This document shows, piece by piece, positions 7,772-16,771 of a stretch of DNA of 42,610 bases. Made by a program: the position numbers and the translations under genes. Positions within the stretch are counted from its first letter, which is position 1. Each line of letters opens with the position of its first letter. The DNA comes from Deltaproteobacteria bacterium (GTDB taxonomy: Bacteria > Myxococcota_A > Polyangia > Polyangiales > JADJMO01): contig JANYDK010000057.1 in NCBI GenBank assembly GCA_025363655.1, positions 1 to 42,610 on the forward strand, read 5' to 3'. Under the pieces are notes generated by a model, which ran no database searches, was not told the DNA's origin, and saw nothing but the letters and a program-made list of their open reading frames with translations.

Positions 7772-9010
7772 TCAGCTGACGCGCGAGAGCACCAGCGAGG
7801 CGTTGGTGCCACCGAAGCCGAAGCTGTTGGAGAGCGCGTGATCGATGCGGGCCGCGCGCGCGGTGAGCGGCACAAGATCGAGCCCGGCGACCTCGTCGGC
7901 AGGATCGGTGAGGTGGAGCGTCGGGGGAATCATCCCCGTTTCCATGGCGAGCGCGCAGATGGCTGCTTCGGCTCCGCCCGCTGCGCCGAGGAGATGACCC
8001 ATCGACGATTTGGTCGACGAGACCAGGAGCCCCGAGGTGGCGTGCGCGCCGAAGCAGCTGCGGATGGCCAGCGCTTCCTGGATGTCGCCTTGCGTGGTCG
8101 AGGTGCCGTGCGCGTTGACGTAGCCGATTTTTTCGGGCGAGAGCTTCGCTTCCTTGAGCGCCATGCGCATCGAGCGGAGCGCGCCTTCGCCTTCGGGGGC
8201 GGGCTGCGTGATGTGGTGCGCGTCGGAAGATGCGCCATAGCCGGTGACCTCGGCGTACATGCGCGCGCCGCGTTTCTTGGCGCGCGAGTAGCTTTCGAGG
8301 ACGAGGATGGCGCTGCCCTCACCGATGACGAAGCCGTCGCGGCCCTTGTCCCACGGACGCGAGGCGGTGGCGTCGCCGCGCTTGCTGAGCGCGTGCATCG
8401 CGCAGAAGCCGCCGACGCCGAGCGGAGAGATGGTCGACTCGGCGCCGCCGGCGATCATCACCTCGGCCATGCCGCGACGAATCCACTGGGCGGCCTCGCC
8501 GATGGCGTGCGCGCTCGACGAGCAGGCGCTGGTGGTCGCGAAATTCGGCCCCTTGAGCCGATAAATGATGCTGATTTGCCCGGCCGCCATGTTGGCGATG
8601 ACCTGGGGGATGAAGTACGGCGTGATGCGCTTCTGGCCCTTGGTGCGGAGGACCTCGTGCGTCTTCTCGATGGTCTCGAGGCCGCCGAGGCCGACGCCGA
8701 CGATGGCGCCCGCGCTCTCGCGTTCTTCCTCGGTGAGGGTCAGCTGCGCGTCTTCCATCGCCATCTTGCAGGCGGCGACCGCGAACTGGCTGAAGCGATC
8801 GAGCTCGCGCGCTTTGCGCTTGTCCTCGAGGTACGGCTCGATGGCGAAGTCTTTCACTTCCCCGGCGACCGTCGAGGCGTACTCGGACGCATCGAAACGC
8901 GTGATTTTTCCGATGGCGCTGACGCCGGAGAGCAGGTGCTCAAAGGCCGGCTTGGTGCCGATGCCGTTCGGAAGAACGAGCCCAATCCCGGTGACGACCA
9001 CACGTTCCAT
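7772..9010 (-). CDS. fabF: 3-oxoacyl-[acyl-carrier-protein] synthase II
   Basis: The 412-residue product is a full-length beta-ketoacyl-ACP synthase II. It condenses malonyl-ACP with a growing acyl-ACP in type II fatty-acid elongation. The thiolase-fold active site is intact: Cys163 in TTSACSSSAHAIG, His301 in NAHGTSTTQGD, Lys334 and His339 in STKSSMGHLLGAAGG, and the glycine-rich SNSFGFGGTNASL near the C-terminus. It lies 77 bases downstream of acpP on the same strand, the usual acpP-fabF order, so the two are probably co-transcribed. Confidence 0.96.
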   Translation of the reverse strand: MERVVVTGIGLVLPNGIGTKPAFEHLLSGVSAIGKITRFDASEYASTVAGEVKDFAIEPYLEDKRKARELDRFSQFAVAACKMAMEDAQLTLTEEERESAGAIVGVGLGGLETIEKTHEVLRTKGQKRITPYFIPQVIANMAAGQISIIYRLKGPNFATTSACSSSAHAIGEAAQWIRRGMAEVMIAGGAESTISPLGVGGFCAMHALSKRGDATASRPWDKGRDGFVIGEGSAILVLESYSRAKKRGARMYAEVTGYGASSDAHHITQPAPEGEGALRSMRMALKEAKLSPEKIGYVNAHGTSTTQGDIQEALAIRSCFGAHATSGLLVSSTKSSMGHLLGAAGGAEAAICALAMETGMIPPTLHLTDPADEVAGLDLVPLTARAARIDHALSNSFGFGGTNASLVLSRVS

Positions 9011-9087
9011 GCTGCTCTGCCTTGGATGCAGCCCGGGACAGCGCGGACACGCGGCCCCGAGTTGCTTCCACTCCGGTTACGAAGAGA

Positions 9088-9324
9088 TCACTTCTTGGCG
9101 TGCGCTGCGATGTAGTCGATGGCGTCGCCGACGGTGCGGATCTTCTCGGTGTCCTCGTCCGGGATGTCGATCTCGAAGTTCTCTTCGAACGACAGGACGA
9201 GCTCGACGACCTGGAGCGAGTCCGCGCCGAGGTCTTCGATGAACTTTTGATCGCGGGCGATCTTGGAGACGTCCTCCTGGAAGTGCTGCGCGATGATCGA
9301 CTTGACCTTCCCCTCGATGTCCAT
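9088..9324 (-). CDS. acpP: Acyl carrier protein
   Basis: The 78-residue acidic protein carries the phosphopantetheine attachment site GADSLQVVEL with Ser36. It shuttles acyl chains between the Fab enzymes. An AGGTCAGGA sequence sits eight bases before the ATG as ribosome binding site. Together with fabF it is separated from fabG by a plus-strand lipoprotein gene, so it must have its own promoter in the 251-bp divergent gap at 9325-9575; no clear -35/-10 pair was identified there. Confidence 0.96.
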   Translation of the reverse strand: MDIEGKVKSIIAQHFQEDVSKIARDQKFIEDLGADSLQVVELVLSFEENFEIDIPDEDTEKIRTVGDAIDYIAAHAKK

Positions 9325-9575
9325 GTGCGCGTCCTGACCTTTTTCCGGTAAACCCGGGGTGTCTCGTTGTCACAGCGGCTCTCTCGTCCGGAAGAGCGAG
9401 GCCCTCATACTCGACATCGGAGCGGTACCAAAGCCCTGAATTGGGCGCGAAAACCGCTTCGCACGCACGGCGTCGAACAGGTGAGCAAATGGTGTGATCT
9501 TGCGGGATTTCCCGTCGTGCATTTTGACGCGAGCCTTTGGAACCGTGCGCAGCGCGTCGTGTCAGACTGGATTCC

Positions 9576-10556
9576 ATGCGGCACGCACGCACGCTCGTCT
9601 TGCTGCTCGGCCTCGCGGCATGCGTCGATCGGCGCGCGCTCACCCACCGCGATCCCAACGCCGACGTAGAAGTGCCGCACTCCACATCGAAGCTCCCGCT
9701 TCCGGCCGATCCGCTCTTCGTGACCATCGATCGCGAGGGCGTCTACGTCGAAGCCTACGATCAGCCGGTCGTTCGTCGACCACGAGACGATGGGCATGCC
9801 GGCTTTGCCGCGGTCGACAAGATCCACGGGAAGCAGAGCGATTGGGTGCTCTCGCCGCTGCGCATGGCGCTCGAAGCGCGCCTGCAGGAGCGGCAGCCGC
9901 GACCGAAATTCGCCGTCGTCGTGGTCGACCGACGTGTGGCGTTTCGTGAGGCCGCGGAGGTCTGGCATACGCTCGCCGGACAACAGCTCGAGCCCTTGCT
10001 CGCCGTCGCCACCGAGGCAGGCCCGCGCGCGATTCGCCTCATTCCACGGCCGCGATACGGGAGTTGCGGCACCTCGGCGCGCTCGTTCGAGCTACGGATT
10101 CGTCCGGAGGGGGCAGCCTACGCGCTCGATCTCTGGCGCTCGCCCGAGGATCTCGAGCGAGACGCGATGCAGGCTGCGCTCGTTCAGGTCTCGGCGACCA
10201 TGTACGGGACCTACACGACGGTCGCGACGCCGTCACCGCCCGCTCACGACCTGGAGGTCGGTTCACTCGGGCCGTCCTGCCGAGAGAAGGGCGAAGGTCC
10301 GGCCGTCGCTCCTAGGCCAGATGGAACGGCCGATCCGCTCGCGCTCTTCGCTTGCATCGGCGAGGTCCTGCGGCGCGCAGGAGAGGCTCCGGAGGAGACC
10401 TGGGTGCCGATCGGCGTCGTTCCGACGGGCGAGACGACGATCGAGCGCCTGGTCGAAGCGCTCGACGTCGCCAACGACGCCGTCGCGACCAAGTACCCAG
10501 GGACGACGGGATACGACGCACTCCCCATGTTCGACGCGGCGAAGCTCGCCGATTAG
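9576..10556 (+). CDS. Lipoprotein with possible ExbD/TolR-like folds
   Basis: The ATG at 9576 starts a short leader ending LAAC, a good lipobox, giving a 326-residue exported lipoprotein. Residues about 45-160 (FVTIDREGVYVEAYDQPV, then KFAVVVVDRRVAFREAAEV) resemble the periplasmic fold of ExbD/TolR proteins, where a short strand pair is followed by a long helix and a VVVDR strand. The C-terminal part (ETWVPIGVVPTGETTIERLVEAL) may be a second, more degenerate copy. No transmembrane anchor typical of ExbD is present, so any role in proton-driven transport is speculative. The gene lies on the opposite strand to the fatty-acid genes and splits them. Confidence 0.65.
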   Translation: MRHARTLVLLLGLAACVDRRALTHRDPNADVEVPHSTSKLPLPADPLFVTIDREGVYVEAYDQPVVRRPRDDGHAGFAAVDKIHGKQSDWVLSPLRMALEARLQERQPRPKFAVVVVDRRVAFREAAEVWHTLAGQQLEPLLAVATEAGPRAIRLIPRPRYGSCGTSARSFELRIRPEGAAYALDLWRSPEDLERDAMQAALVQVSATMYGTYTTVATPSPPAHDLEVGSLGPSCREKGEGPAVAPRPDGTADPLALFACIGEVLRRAGEAPEETWVPIGVVPTGETTIERLVEALDVANDAVATKYPGTTGYDALPMFDAAKLAD

Positions 10557-10559
10557 GCG

Positions 10560-11306
10560 TCAGACGTAGAGCCCGCCGTTCACGCGGAGCACTTGCCCGG
10601 TGACGAAGCCCGCTTCTTCGCTGCTCAAGTACATCGCCGCCGCAGCGACGTCGGCGGGCGTGCCGTAGCGACCGAGCGGCGTCGCCTCGATCATGAACTT
10701 CTTCGCCTCTTCCGGGAGCGACGCGGTCATGTCGGTCTCGATGAAGCCGGGGGTGATCGCGTTGACCGTGATCGCGCGCGAGGCGTACTCCTTGGCGAGC
10801 GTCTTGGTGACGCCGAGGAGGGCCGCCTTGGTCGCCGCGTACGCCGTTTGGCCGGGATTTCCCATCTCCCCGACGACGCTGCTGACGAAGACGATGCGCC
10901 CGAACTTGGCGCGCATCATCGGACGCATCGCTGCCTTCGCGAGCATGATCGCGCCCTTGAGGTTGACCGCGAGGACCTTGTCGAGGTCTTCCTCTTTGAG
11001 ACGCAGGAGCAGCCCGTCGATGGAGATGCCGGCGTTGGAGATGACGATGTCGAGGCGACCCTTGTCCTTGGCGATCTTGGCGACCGCGTCCTCGACCGCC
11101 TTCGTCACGCCGACGTCGAAGCCGACCGGTTCGGCCTTGCCACCGGCGGCGATGATCGCGTCGCACGTCTCGCGCGCGGCGGCCTCGCCCTTGGCGTAGT
11201 TGACGAGCACCTCGGCGCCCGCCTTCGCCAGCATCGTGCTGATGGCGCGACCGATGCCGCGCGAACCACCGGTGACGAGAGCGACGCGACCTTCGAGACG
11301 GAACAT
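10560..11306 (-). CDS. fabG: 3-oxoacyl-[acyl-carrier-protein] reductase
   Basis: The 248-residue short-chain dehydrogenase reduces 3-oxoacyl-ACP with NADPH. TGGSRGIG (12-19) binds the cofactor, NAG is at 91-93, Ser143 with YAATK (Tyr156, Lys160) forms the catalytic set, and the end GQVLRVNGGLYV is typical of FabG. It starts 33 bases after fabD stops, which suggests one transcript. Confidence 0.96.
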   Translation of the reverse strand: MFRLEGRVALVTGGSRGIGRAISTMLAKAGAEVLVNYAKGEAAARETCDAIIAAGGKAEPVGFDVGVTKAVEDAVAKIAKDKGRLDIVISNAGISIDGLLLRLKEEDLDKVLAVNLKGAIMLAKAAMRPMMRAKFGRIVFVSSVVGEMGNPGQTAYAATKAALLGVTKTLAKEYASRAITVNAITPGFIETDMTASLPEEAKKFMIEATPLGRYGTPADVAAAAMYLSSEEAGFVTGQVLRVNGGLYV

Positions 11307-11339
11307 GTGTTTTCCCCTGAGTTTACGAGAGTTTTTGCT

Positions 11340-12293
11340 TCAGCCGAGAAACGCAGCCACGCCTTCGAGCGAGGCGGCATCGGAGACGCCGTAGAGCTTC
11401 ACCTCTTTGGCGATGCGCTTGACGAGACCTTGCAGCACCTTGCCGGGGCCGATCTCGATCGCGTGGGTGACGCCGGCGGCGGCCATCGATTCGACCGTCG
11501 CTTGCCAGCGCACCGGCGCGTCGACCTGACGGACGAGCGCGTCTTTGATCTGCGCGGGTTCGGTGCGACCGACGGCGTCGACGTTGGCGACGACGAGGAA
11601 TTGGGGAACCGAGACCTCGATGGAGTCGAGCGCGGCGCGCACGACCTCGGCGGCGGGATGCATCAACTGACAATGGAACGGCGCGCTCACCTTGAGGGCG
11701 ATGGCCTTGCCTTTGCGCAGCGCGACCAGCTCACCGGCCTTGGCGACGGCGGCAGCGCTCCCGGCGATGACGATTTGCCCCGGGGAATTGTAATTGGCGG
11801 GGCTGACGACGCCCGAGGTCGCGAGAGCGGCTTCGCGGCAGATCTCTTCGAGCACGGCGGGCTCGAGGCCCATCACTGCGCTCATCGCGCCTTCACCCGC
11901 CGGCACCGCCGACTGCATCGCCCTGCCACGGCGGTGGACGACGACGCACGCATCCTCGACGCGGAGCGCCCCGGCAGCGACGAGCGCGGCGTACTCCCCG
12001 AGCGAGTGACCGGCCGCGAAGGCCGGCTTCGGCAGACCCGGGAATTTCTCACGGAGCGCAGCGAGCAGCGCGATCGAGGTGGCGACGATGGCCGGCTGGG
12101 TGTGCGCCGTGAGGACGAGATCGCTCTCCGGCCCCTCGAAGCAAATCTGCGAAAGCGAGCGGCCGAGCTCGGGAGCGAGAGCCGCATCGACACGCGCGTA
12201 GACGTCTCGCGCCGCCGGCGAGGCAGCCGCGAGCTCCTTGCCCATACCGACGAACTGAGAACCCTGTCCGGGAAAGAGCCAAGCGATCGTCAT
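11340..12293 (-). CDS. fabD: Malonyl-CoA:ACP transacylase
   Basis: I place the start at the ATG at 12293, because the frame upstream is Arg/Pro-rich and the protein then begins MTIAWLFPGQGSQ as in the family. The 317-residue enzyme transfers malonyl from CoA to ACP. GQGS is at 9-12, the nucleophile is Ser97 in GHSLGE, and His207 (SAPFHCQLM) completes the dyad. It follows the nucleotidyltransferase gene by 52 bases and precedes fabG. Confidence 0.95.
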   Translation of the reverse strand: MTIAWLFPGQGSQFVGMGKELAAASPAARDVYARVDAALAPELGRSLSQICFEGPESDLVLTAHTQPAIVATSIALLAALREKFPGLPKPAFAAGHSLGEYAALVAAGALRVEDACVVVHRRGRAMQSAVPAGEGAMSAVMGLEPAVLEEICREAALATSGVVSPANYNSPGQIVIAGSAAAVAKAGELVALRKGKAIALKVSAPFHCQLMHPAAEVVRAALDSIEVSVPQFLVVANVDAVGRTEPAQIKDALVRQVDAPVRWQATVESMAAAGVTHAIEIGPGKVLQGLVKRIAKEVKLYGVSDAASLEGVAAFLG

Positions 12294-12345
12294 GAGCCGG
12301 CGCGGGTAGCGCGCAGGGCCAGGGAGGGCAACCTCGAGCGTAGAG

Positions 12346-13086
12346 TCAGGCCGTCTGGCGAAAGCGGGCATCGACCATCGCCCGCGCGCGAAGCAGGTCG
12401 GCCTCGGTGTCGATCTCGATGCAGGCGAGCTCGCCGAGGTCGACCGCCCGGAGCGTCACGCCGGCGCCGATGAGCTCGACGAACGAGGGCTCGTACCACT
12501 CGCGCACGCGCTTCTCCTCGCGCACCCGCTTGTCGAGGACGCGGAAGAGCGCAGAGCCCGTCCGCGCCGAGAAGACCGCGAGCCCGATCGATTCGCCCGC
12601 CGAGAGCGCGGGATCGATGCCTTTTCCCAGGTCGACGACGCAGCCGCGGGCATCGAGGCGCATCTTGATCTCTTCGTCGTCGAGCTCGCCTTGCGTGCGC
12701 AGCGCGAGCCGATCGAGCGATGCGTTCTCGAGCATCCGCAGCGGCACCCCCGGCTCGAAGACGACGTCGGCGTCGACGACGAAAATCGGCTCCGGACGAG
12801 CCGGACGCGCGAGCAACAGCGAGACGGCGTTGTCGGTCGTCGCGTACGAGTCGCTGTGCACGAACTCGAACCAACCGTCGGGAAATCGAGCCCGCAAGTG
12901 CTCGCGAACCTGAACGGCGCCGAAGCCGTCGACGATGGTGAAGCGCCGCAGCCCGAGGCTGCCGAGCGTGCGCACCTGACGCGCGAGGATCGACTCGCCG
13001 CCGACGTCGAGCAGGCACTTGGGCACGTTCTCGGTGAGCGGCCGGAGGCGCGTGGCAGCCCCTGCAGCGAGGAGGATCACCTTCAT
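12346..13086 (-). CDS. LicC-like nucleotidyltransferase
   Basis: The family-type start is the ATG at 13086 (MKVILLAAGAATRLRPLT); the frame extends upstream but is non-coding in character. The 246-residue protein has the NTP-transferase signature LAAGAATRLRPLT (5-17), PKCLL (22-26) and a metal-binding VDADVVF segment near residue 107. The phrase YATTDNAVSLLLA resembles the choline-phosphate cytidylyltransferase (LicC) branch rather than classical glucose-1-phosphate transferases. It would activate a sugar or polar head group for a surface polymer. The substrate is not known. It sits directly upstream of fabD, an unusual place. Confidence 0.82.
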   Translation of the reverse strand: MKVILLAAGAATRLRPLTENVPKCLLDVGGESILARQVRTLGSLGLRRFTIVDGFGAVQVREHLRARFPDGWFEFVHSDSYATTDNAVSLLLARPARPEPIFVVDADVVFEPGVPLRMLENASLDRLALRTQGELDDEEIKMRLDARGCVVDLGKGIDPALSAGESIGLAVFSARTGSALFRVLDKRVREEKRVREWYEPSFVELIGAGVTLRAVDLGELACIEIDTEADLLRARAMVDARFRQTA

Positions 13087-13272
13087 GCGTCTTTCAGGAG
13101 CAGAATCCGGGCCACGCCGACGGCGATGAATCGCCTTGTTTTTTCGACGATTCTGCGGCCTTGCGGCACCGGCGTCGCGCCTCCGCTGTGGCAGAAGGCG
13201 CACGGTGCCTGTGCCACGACAGGTATGCTCGAGGGCTCTCCACCGGCTCGGCGCACCTGATGAAAATCTTGG

Positions 13273-14454
13273 TCATGGATCTTTCGGCGGCGTGAAAAGC
13301 AGCACTTCGGCGACATCCACGGTGGGGCCCTCGGGGCCGCGGGAGACGCCGCCGAGGAGGAGCACGCGGCCGTCGCTGACCTTCACGCTCTCGTGGCGCG
13401 CCATCGCGAGCGGCATCGCCGGCACGTCGCGCCAGAGGTCGACGTGCGGATCGTAGAGCTCTGCCCGCGGCAGGGCTGGGCCGAAGCCGCCATCGGCGAT
13501 CGCGTAGCCGCCGGAGACGAGCACGAGGTTGCTATCGAGGGTGGTGGTGGCGAAGTCCGTGCGCGGCGTCGGCATCTTCGCGCAGAACGACCACGTCGCC
13601 GGCGACGGATCGAAGAGATGACACTCGTCGGTCTCGAGGAAGAGCAGCCGACCATCGCCCGTCAGCACCGTCGCGCCTCCGGCCTTCTGCACGCCGAGCG
13701 CTCGAAACGCATTCCTCGAAGGCTCGAAGGCCTCCATCGGCTCGCCCTTGCCAGAGAGCAGCACGACCGTGCCGTCGAGCAGACGATGCGCCGCGTGATG
13801 CATGCGCGCGCGTGACATCTTCGGGAGCGTGACCAGCGTGTTCGTCTCGGCCACCCAGCGCGTGGCGTCCGCGCGCGGCTCCGAGTGCCCTCCGAGCGCG
13901 CCGATCCAGTCGCTGCCACCCGTGACGAGCAGATCGCCGTTCTTCAGCACGGTCACGACGGCGCCCGCCGACGCAGGCAGCGCCGGGACGGGAATCCACG
14001 CGTCGTGCTCGAGGTCGTAGCCACAGCTGGCACCGGCATCGAAGAAGATGCCATCGCCCCACTCCGTCGCGACCTGCGTCAGACGAAGCGGATCGTCGGT
14101 GTACTCGAACGGACGGGGCCCCTTCGCGCACGGCGGCGGCTCCACACGACGAATGACGCCTTTCTTGGCGATGTCGCCGAGGTCGACGATGTCGATCGCG
14201 ACCTCTCTCCAGACGACCGCTCTCGAGAACGTCGAGCGCCGCGCGCGAACTCGGGCGGTGCCGAACGGGCGCCCTTCACCGAGCTTGCCGACGATTGACC
14301 ACGCGCCGATCGGCGGCCCAGTGTCGCGGGTGAGCAGCGGCTCGGCCCCAATCGTCGGCTTCGGCGGCTCTTGCAGGCAGCGACACCCGACGAACGCGAG
14401 GGGCGCGCTCACCAGCGAGAAGATCAGTCGAGTCGTGATGCGCAGAGCTCGCAC
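13273..14454 (-). CDS. Kelch-repeat lipoprotein
   Basis: The 393-residue product has a leader ending FVGC followed by RCLQEPPKP, a plausible lipoprotein signal. Propeller blades are visible as VLKNGDLLVTGG, LLDGTVVLLSG, LTGDGRLLFLE, LDSNLVLVSGGYA and VSDGRVLLLGG, each with a W or F about ten residues later. It is probably an outer-membrane or periplasmic beta-propeller of unknown partner. It lies between fabH and the nucleotidyltransferase on the same strand, inserting non-lipid genes into the fatty-acid run. The 186 bases downstream (13087-13272) hold nothing I can name. Confidence 0.8.
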   Translation of the reverse strand: MRALRITTRLIFSLVSAPLAFVGCRCLQEPPKPTIGAEPLLTRDTGPPIGAWSIVGKLGEGRPFGTARVRARRSTFSRAVVWREVAIDIVDLGDIAKKGVIRRVEPPPCAKGPRPFEYTDDPLRLTQVATEWGDGIFFDAGASCGYDLEHDAWIPVPALPASAGAVVTVLKNGDLLVTGGSDWIGALGGHSEPRADATRWVAETNTLVTLPKMSRARMHHAAHRLLDGTVVLLSGKGEPMEAFEPSRNAFRALGVQKAGGATVLTGDGRLLFLETDECHLFDPSPATWSFCAKMPTPRTDFATTTLDSNLVLVSGGYAIADGGFGPALPRAELYDPHVDLWRDVPAMPLAMARHESVKVSDGRVLLLGGVSRGPEGPTVDVAEVLLFTPPKDP

Positions 14455-14485
14455 GAGGCGATTGTCGGCGTCGCCCGCCGGCGTG

Positions 14486-14518
14486 TCACCAACGAATCAC
14501 CAACGAATCACCAACGAA
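14486..14518 (-). repeat. Three tandem 11-mers overlapping the fabH stop codon
   Basis: TCACCAACGAA is repeated three times exactly. The third copy supplies the complement of the fabH TGA at 14508-14510. Each copy contains a TGA on the minus strand, and because 11 is not a multiple of three the stops fall in all three frames. Confidence 0.85.
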
Positions 14519-15605
14519 TCAATGCGGAGCCCCAAGAGATGCCGGCGCCGAGCGCGCACATGAGCACGAGCTGCCCCTGCTTCAACTTCCCTTCGCCGAG
14601 CAGCTCGTCGAGCGCGATCGGAATCGAGGCGCTGGAGGTGTTGCCGTACTTGTGGATGTTGATGAAGAAGCGCTCCATCGGCAGCTCGACACGCTGCGAA
14701 ACTGCCTGCAAAATGCGGAGATTCGCTTGATGGGCGACGACCCAGTCGACGTCCTTGCCACTGACGCCGTTGGCCGCGAGCGCGGCTTGCGACGCGGACG
14801 AGAGGTTGCGCACGGCGGCCTTGAAGACGTCTTGCCCTTCCATGTGGACGAGGTGACGACGCTTGTCGACGACCTCTTGCGAGACCGGCTCCTTGCTGCC
14901 GCCGCCGGGGATGAAGAGCGAGCCGGCGAGTGAGCCGTCGGTGAAGATGTGCGTCGAGAGGATGCCGCGTCCGTCGCCGTCGTTCGGCCCGATGACCACC
15001 GCACCCGCGCCGTCGCCGAAGAGGACGCACGTCTTGCGGTCTTCCCAGTTGAGGAGGCGCGAGAGGAGCTCGACGCCGATGACCAGCACGTAGCGCACGC
15101 CGCCGGCGCGGATGAACCGCTCGCCGATGGTGAGCCCATAGAGAAAGCCGGCGCACGCGGCGCTGAGGTCGAACGACGGGCACGTCTTGGCGCCGAGCTT
15201 CTGCTGCACGAAGGCCGCGCACGCCGGCATCGGCATGTCGCCGCTGATGGTGCCGACGATGATCATGTCGAGCTCGTCGGCGCTGATGCCGGCCTTCTCG
15301 AGCGCCATGCGCCCTGCGGCCGCCGCCATGTCGCTCGTCAGCTCACCCGGCGCGGCCACGCGGCGCTCGCGAATGCCGGTGCGCTCGACGATCCACGCGT
15401 CGCTGGTGTCGACCATCTTCTCGAGGTCGACGTTGGTGACGATCTTCTCCGGCGTGTACCGCCCGGTGCCGAGAATGCGCACCGCCGGAGCGCCGACCTT
15501 GCCGCCGCCGAACGAACGAACGCTCGGAGGGCTCGACGGGGCCGAGGGGCTCGAGGAGGACGGTGGGATCGAGCCAGCGGCGGGGTGGTCGCTCGAAGAG
15601 GACAT
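14508..15605 (-). CDS. fabH: 3-oxoacyl-[acyl-carrier-protein] synthase III with Ser/Pro-rich N-terminal extension
   Basis: FabH starts fatty-acid synthesis by condensing acetyl-CoA with malonyl-ACP. The catalytic triad is visible as Cys151 (SAACAGFLYG), His292 (AHQANLRIL) and Asn322 (NIHKYGNTSSAS). The 365-residue product is about 40 residues longer than usual because of a Ser/Pro-rich leader (residues 1-40) before AVRILGTGRYTP. The leader seems real: AGGGAGAGG lies only a few bases upstream of its ATG at 15605, while no other start with a good ribosome site lies nearer the domain. The stop lies in a tandem repeat. Confidence 0.94.
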   Translation of the reverse strand: MSSSSDHPAAGSIPPSSSSPSAPSSPPSVRSFGGGKVGAPAVRILGTGRYTPEKIVTNVDLEKMVDTSDAWIVERTGIRERRVAAPGELTSDMAAAAGRMALEKAGISADELDMIIVGTISGDMPMPACAAFVQQKLGAKTCPSFDLSAACAGFLYGLTIGERFIRAGGVRYVLVIGVELLSRLLNWEDRKTCVLFGDGAGAVVIGPNDGDGRGILSTHIFTDGSLAGSLFIPGGGSKEPVSQEVVDKRRHLVHMEGQDVFKAAVRNLSSASQAALAANGVSGKDVDWVVAHQANLRILQAVSQRVELPMERFFINIHKYGNTSSASIPIALDELLGEGKLKQGQLVLMCALGAGISWGSALIRW

Positions 15606-15747
15606 ACCTCTCCCTCTAGCGCAGCCAAGCGAGCACTGCAGCGCGTAAGGAAGTGCGCAGCCGGTTGATTTTGAACTGAATTTTTCGCTTTAAGAGAACG
15701 CAGGCGCGGGTACGGGCGCAGACGCAGCTGCGAGTACGGGCGCCGAC

Positions 15748-15788
15748 AAAAGCACCAAAGGGAGCGCCGACCTCTCGGCCGAGCTCCC
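15748..15788 (-). terminator. Rho-independent terminator-like structure after rpmF
   Basis: On the minus strand GGGAGC (15788-15783) pairs with GCTCCC (15765-15760). This is followed by TTTGGTGCTTTT at 15759-15748. It lies 44 bases after the rpmF stop and would separate rpmF from fabH in the place where plsX is normally found. Confidence 0.5.
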
Positions 15789-15831
15789 ATGGCGCACAAC
15801 GTTTTCATCCGGGGGAAACCCCCGACGAAGC

Positions 15832-16032
15832 CTACTCGGAGGCGGCTGCGGTCGTCTTCTTGGCGACGACTTGGGCGCCCTTGTAGTGCCCGCACGAGGG
15901 GCACACGCGGTGGGGGACCGTCGGCTCGCCGCAGTTGCTGCAAGCGACGATGCTCGGCGCGGTGACCTTGTCGTGCTGCTGACGGCGCATCGCGCTCTTG
16001 CTGCGGGTGGTTCTACGCTTGGGGACGGCCAC
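15832..16032 (-). CDS. rpmF: 50S ribosomal protein L32
   Basis: The 66-residue protein begins MAVPKRRTTRSKSAMRR, the L32 signature. It keeps a zinc-ribbon pattern, CSNCGEPTVPHRVCPSCGHY, with four cysteines. It lies 51 bases downstream of the DUF177 gene, the conserved yceD-rpmF pair. Confidence 0.96.
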   Translation of the reverse strand: MAVPKRRTTRSKSAMRRQQHDKVTAPSIVACSNCGEPTVPHRVCPSCGHYKGAQVVAKKTTAAASE

Positions 16033-16083
16033 GGCGGTGCTCCTTCAGTCTCTTGGTCTTCAGTCAGTGCCCGGAGATCCGGG

Positions 16084-16710
16084 CTACGGCTTCTTCTCGC
16101 TGGAAATCGCGAGTTTCGCCAACGGGGCGAGGCGCGGATCGATCTTGGCTTCGGCGAGCCGGGCCGCGACCGCGGGGTCGAGGCGCATACCTGCGCACTC
16201 TTCGGAGCACAAGGGGGAGATCGGCATCTCGAGGAGGATCGCCTCGCGGACGAGGTCGTCGAGGATGACGGTCTCGCCGTCGTAGCTGGCGACGTCGGCC
16301 TCGTCGGGATCGAACTCGAGCTCGCCTTCGCTCTCCTTGGCCTTCTTCCCCCGCGGCGCGCGCGTCGTCTCGACGATTTTGGGGACGAGGAGGAGCGTGA
16401 TTTCGCCGTCGACGGGGATGGTCGCCGGGCCGAGGCAACGGCCACAGGTGGTGTCGACCGCCGCATGCACGTGACCGCGAAGGAGGAAGTTGTCGTCTCC
16501 GGCGGGCACGAGGTGCAGATCGACGCGGCCATCGCTCGAGGCGCCGAGCACGGCATCACCCTCGACGGCGACCTCGGCGAACTTCGTCACCAGCCACGCC
16601 TTGGGGAGCGGCGCGCGCACGTCCTTCGGACCGTTGTCGAGGTCTTTGCGGGGAATCGAGAGGAGCGGACGGTCGGTGGCCAAGGGGGGGCGCAAGGTAG
16701 CGCTATTCAC
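16084..16710 (-). CDS. yceD: DUF177 / YceD family protein
   Basis: I place the start at GTG 16710 (VNSATLRPPLATDRP); the open frame continues upstream but overlaps the divergent gene. The 208-residue protein has the DUF177 pattern: a central CGRCLG, an acidic loop (FDPDEADVASYDGE), LDDLVREAILLEMPISPLC and a second cysteine pair, CSEEC. In other bacteria this family is linked to 23S rRNA or ribosome maturation and always precedes rpmF. The start is uncertain by a few codons; a TTG at 16695 is possible. Confidence 0.85.
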   Translation of the reverse strand: MNSATLRPPLATDRPLLSIPRKDLDNGPKDVRAPLPKAWLVTKFAEVAVEGDAVLGASSDGRVDLHLVPAGDDNFLLRGHVHAAVDTTCGRCLGPATIPVDGEITLLLVPKIVETTRAPRGKKAKESEGELEFDPDEADVASYDGETVILDDLVREAILLEMPISPLCSEECAGMRLDPAVAARLAEAKIDPRLAPLAKLAISSEKKP

Positions 16711-16771
16711 GGAGAGCGCAAGGCGCAGGCAATCGCGCGCGCGTCGCCTCGTGCTATGAGGCCCCCCTCCG

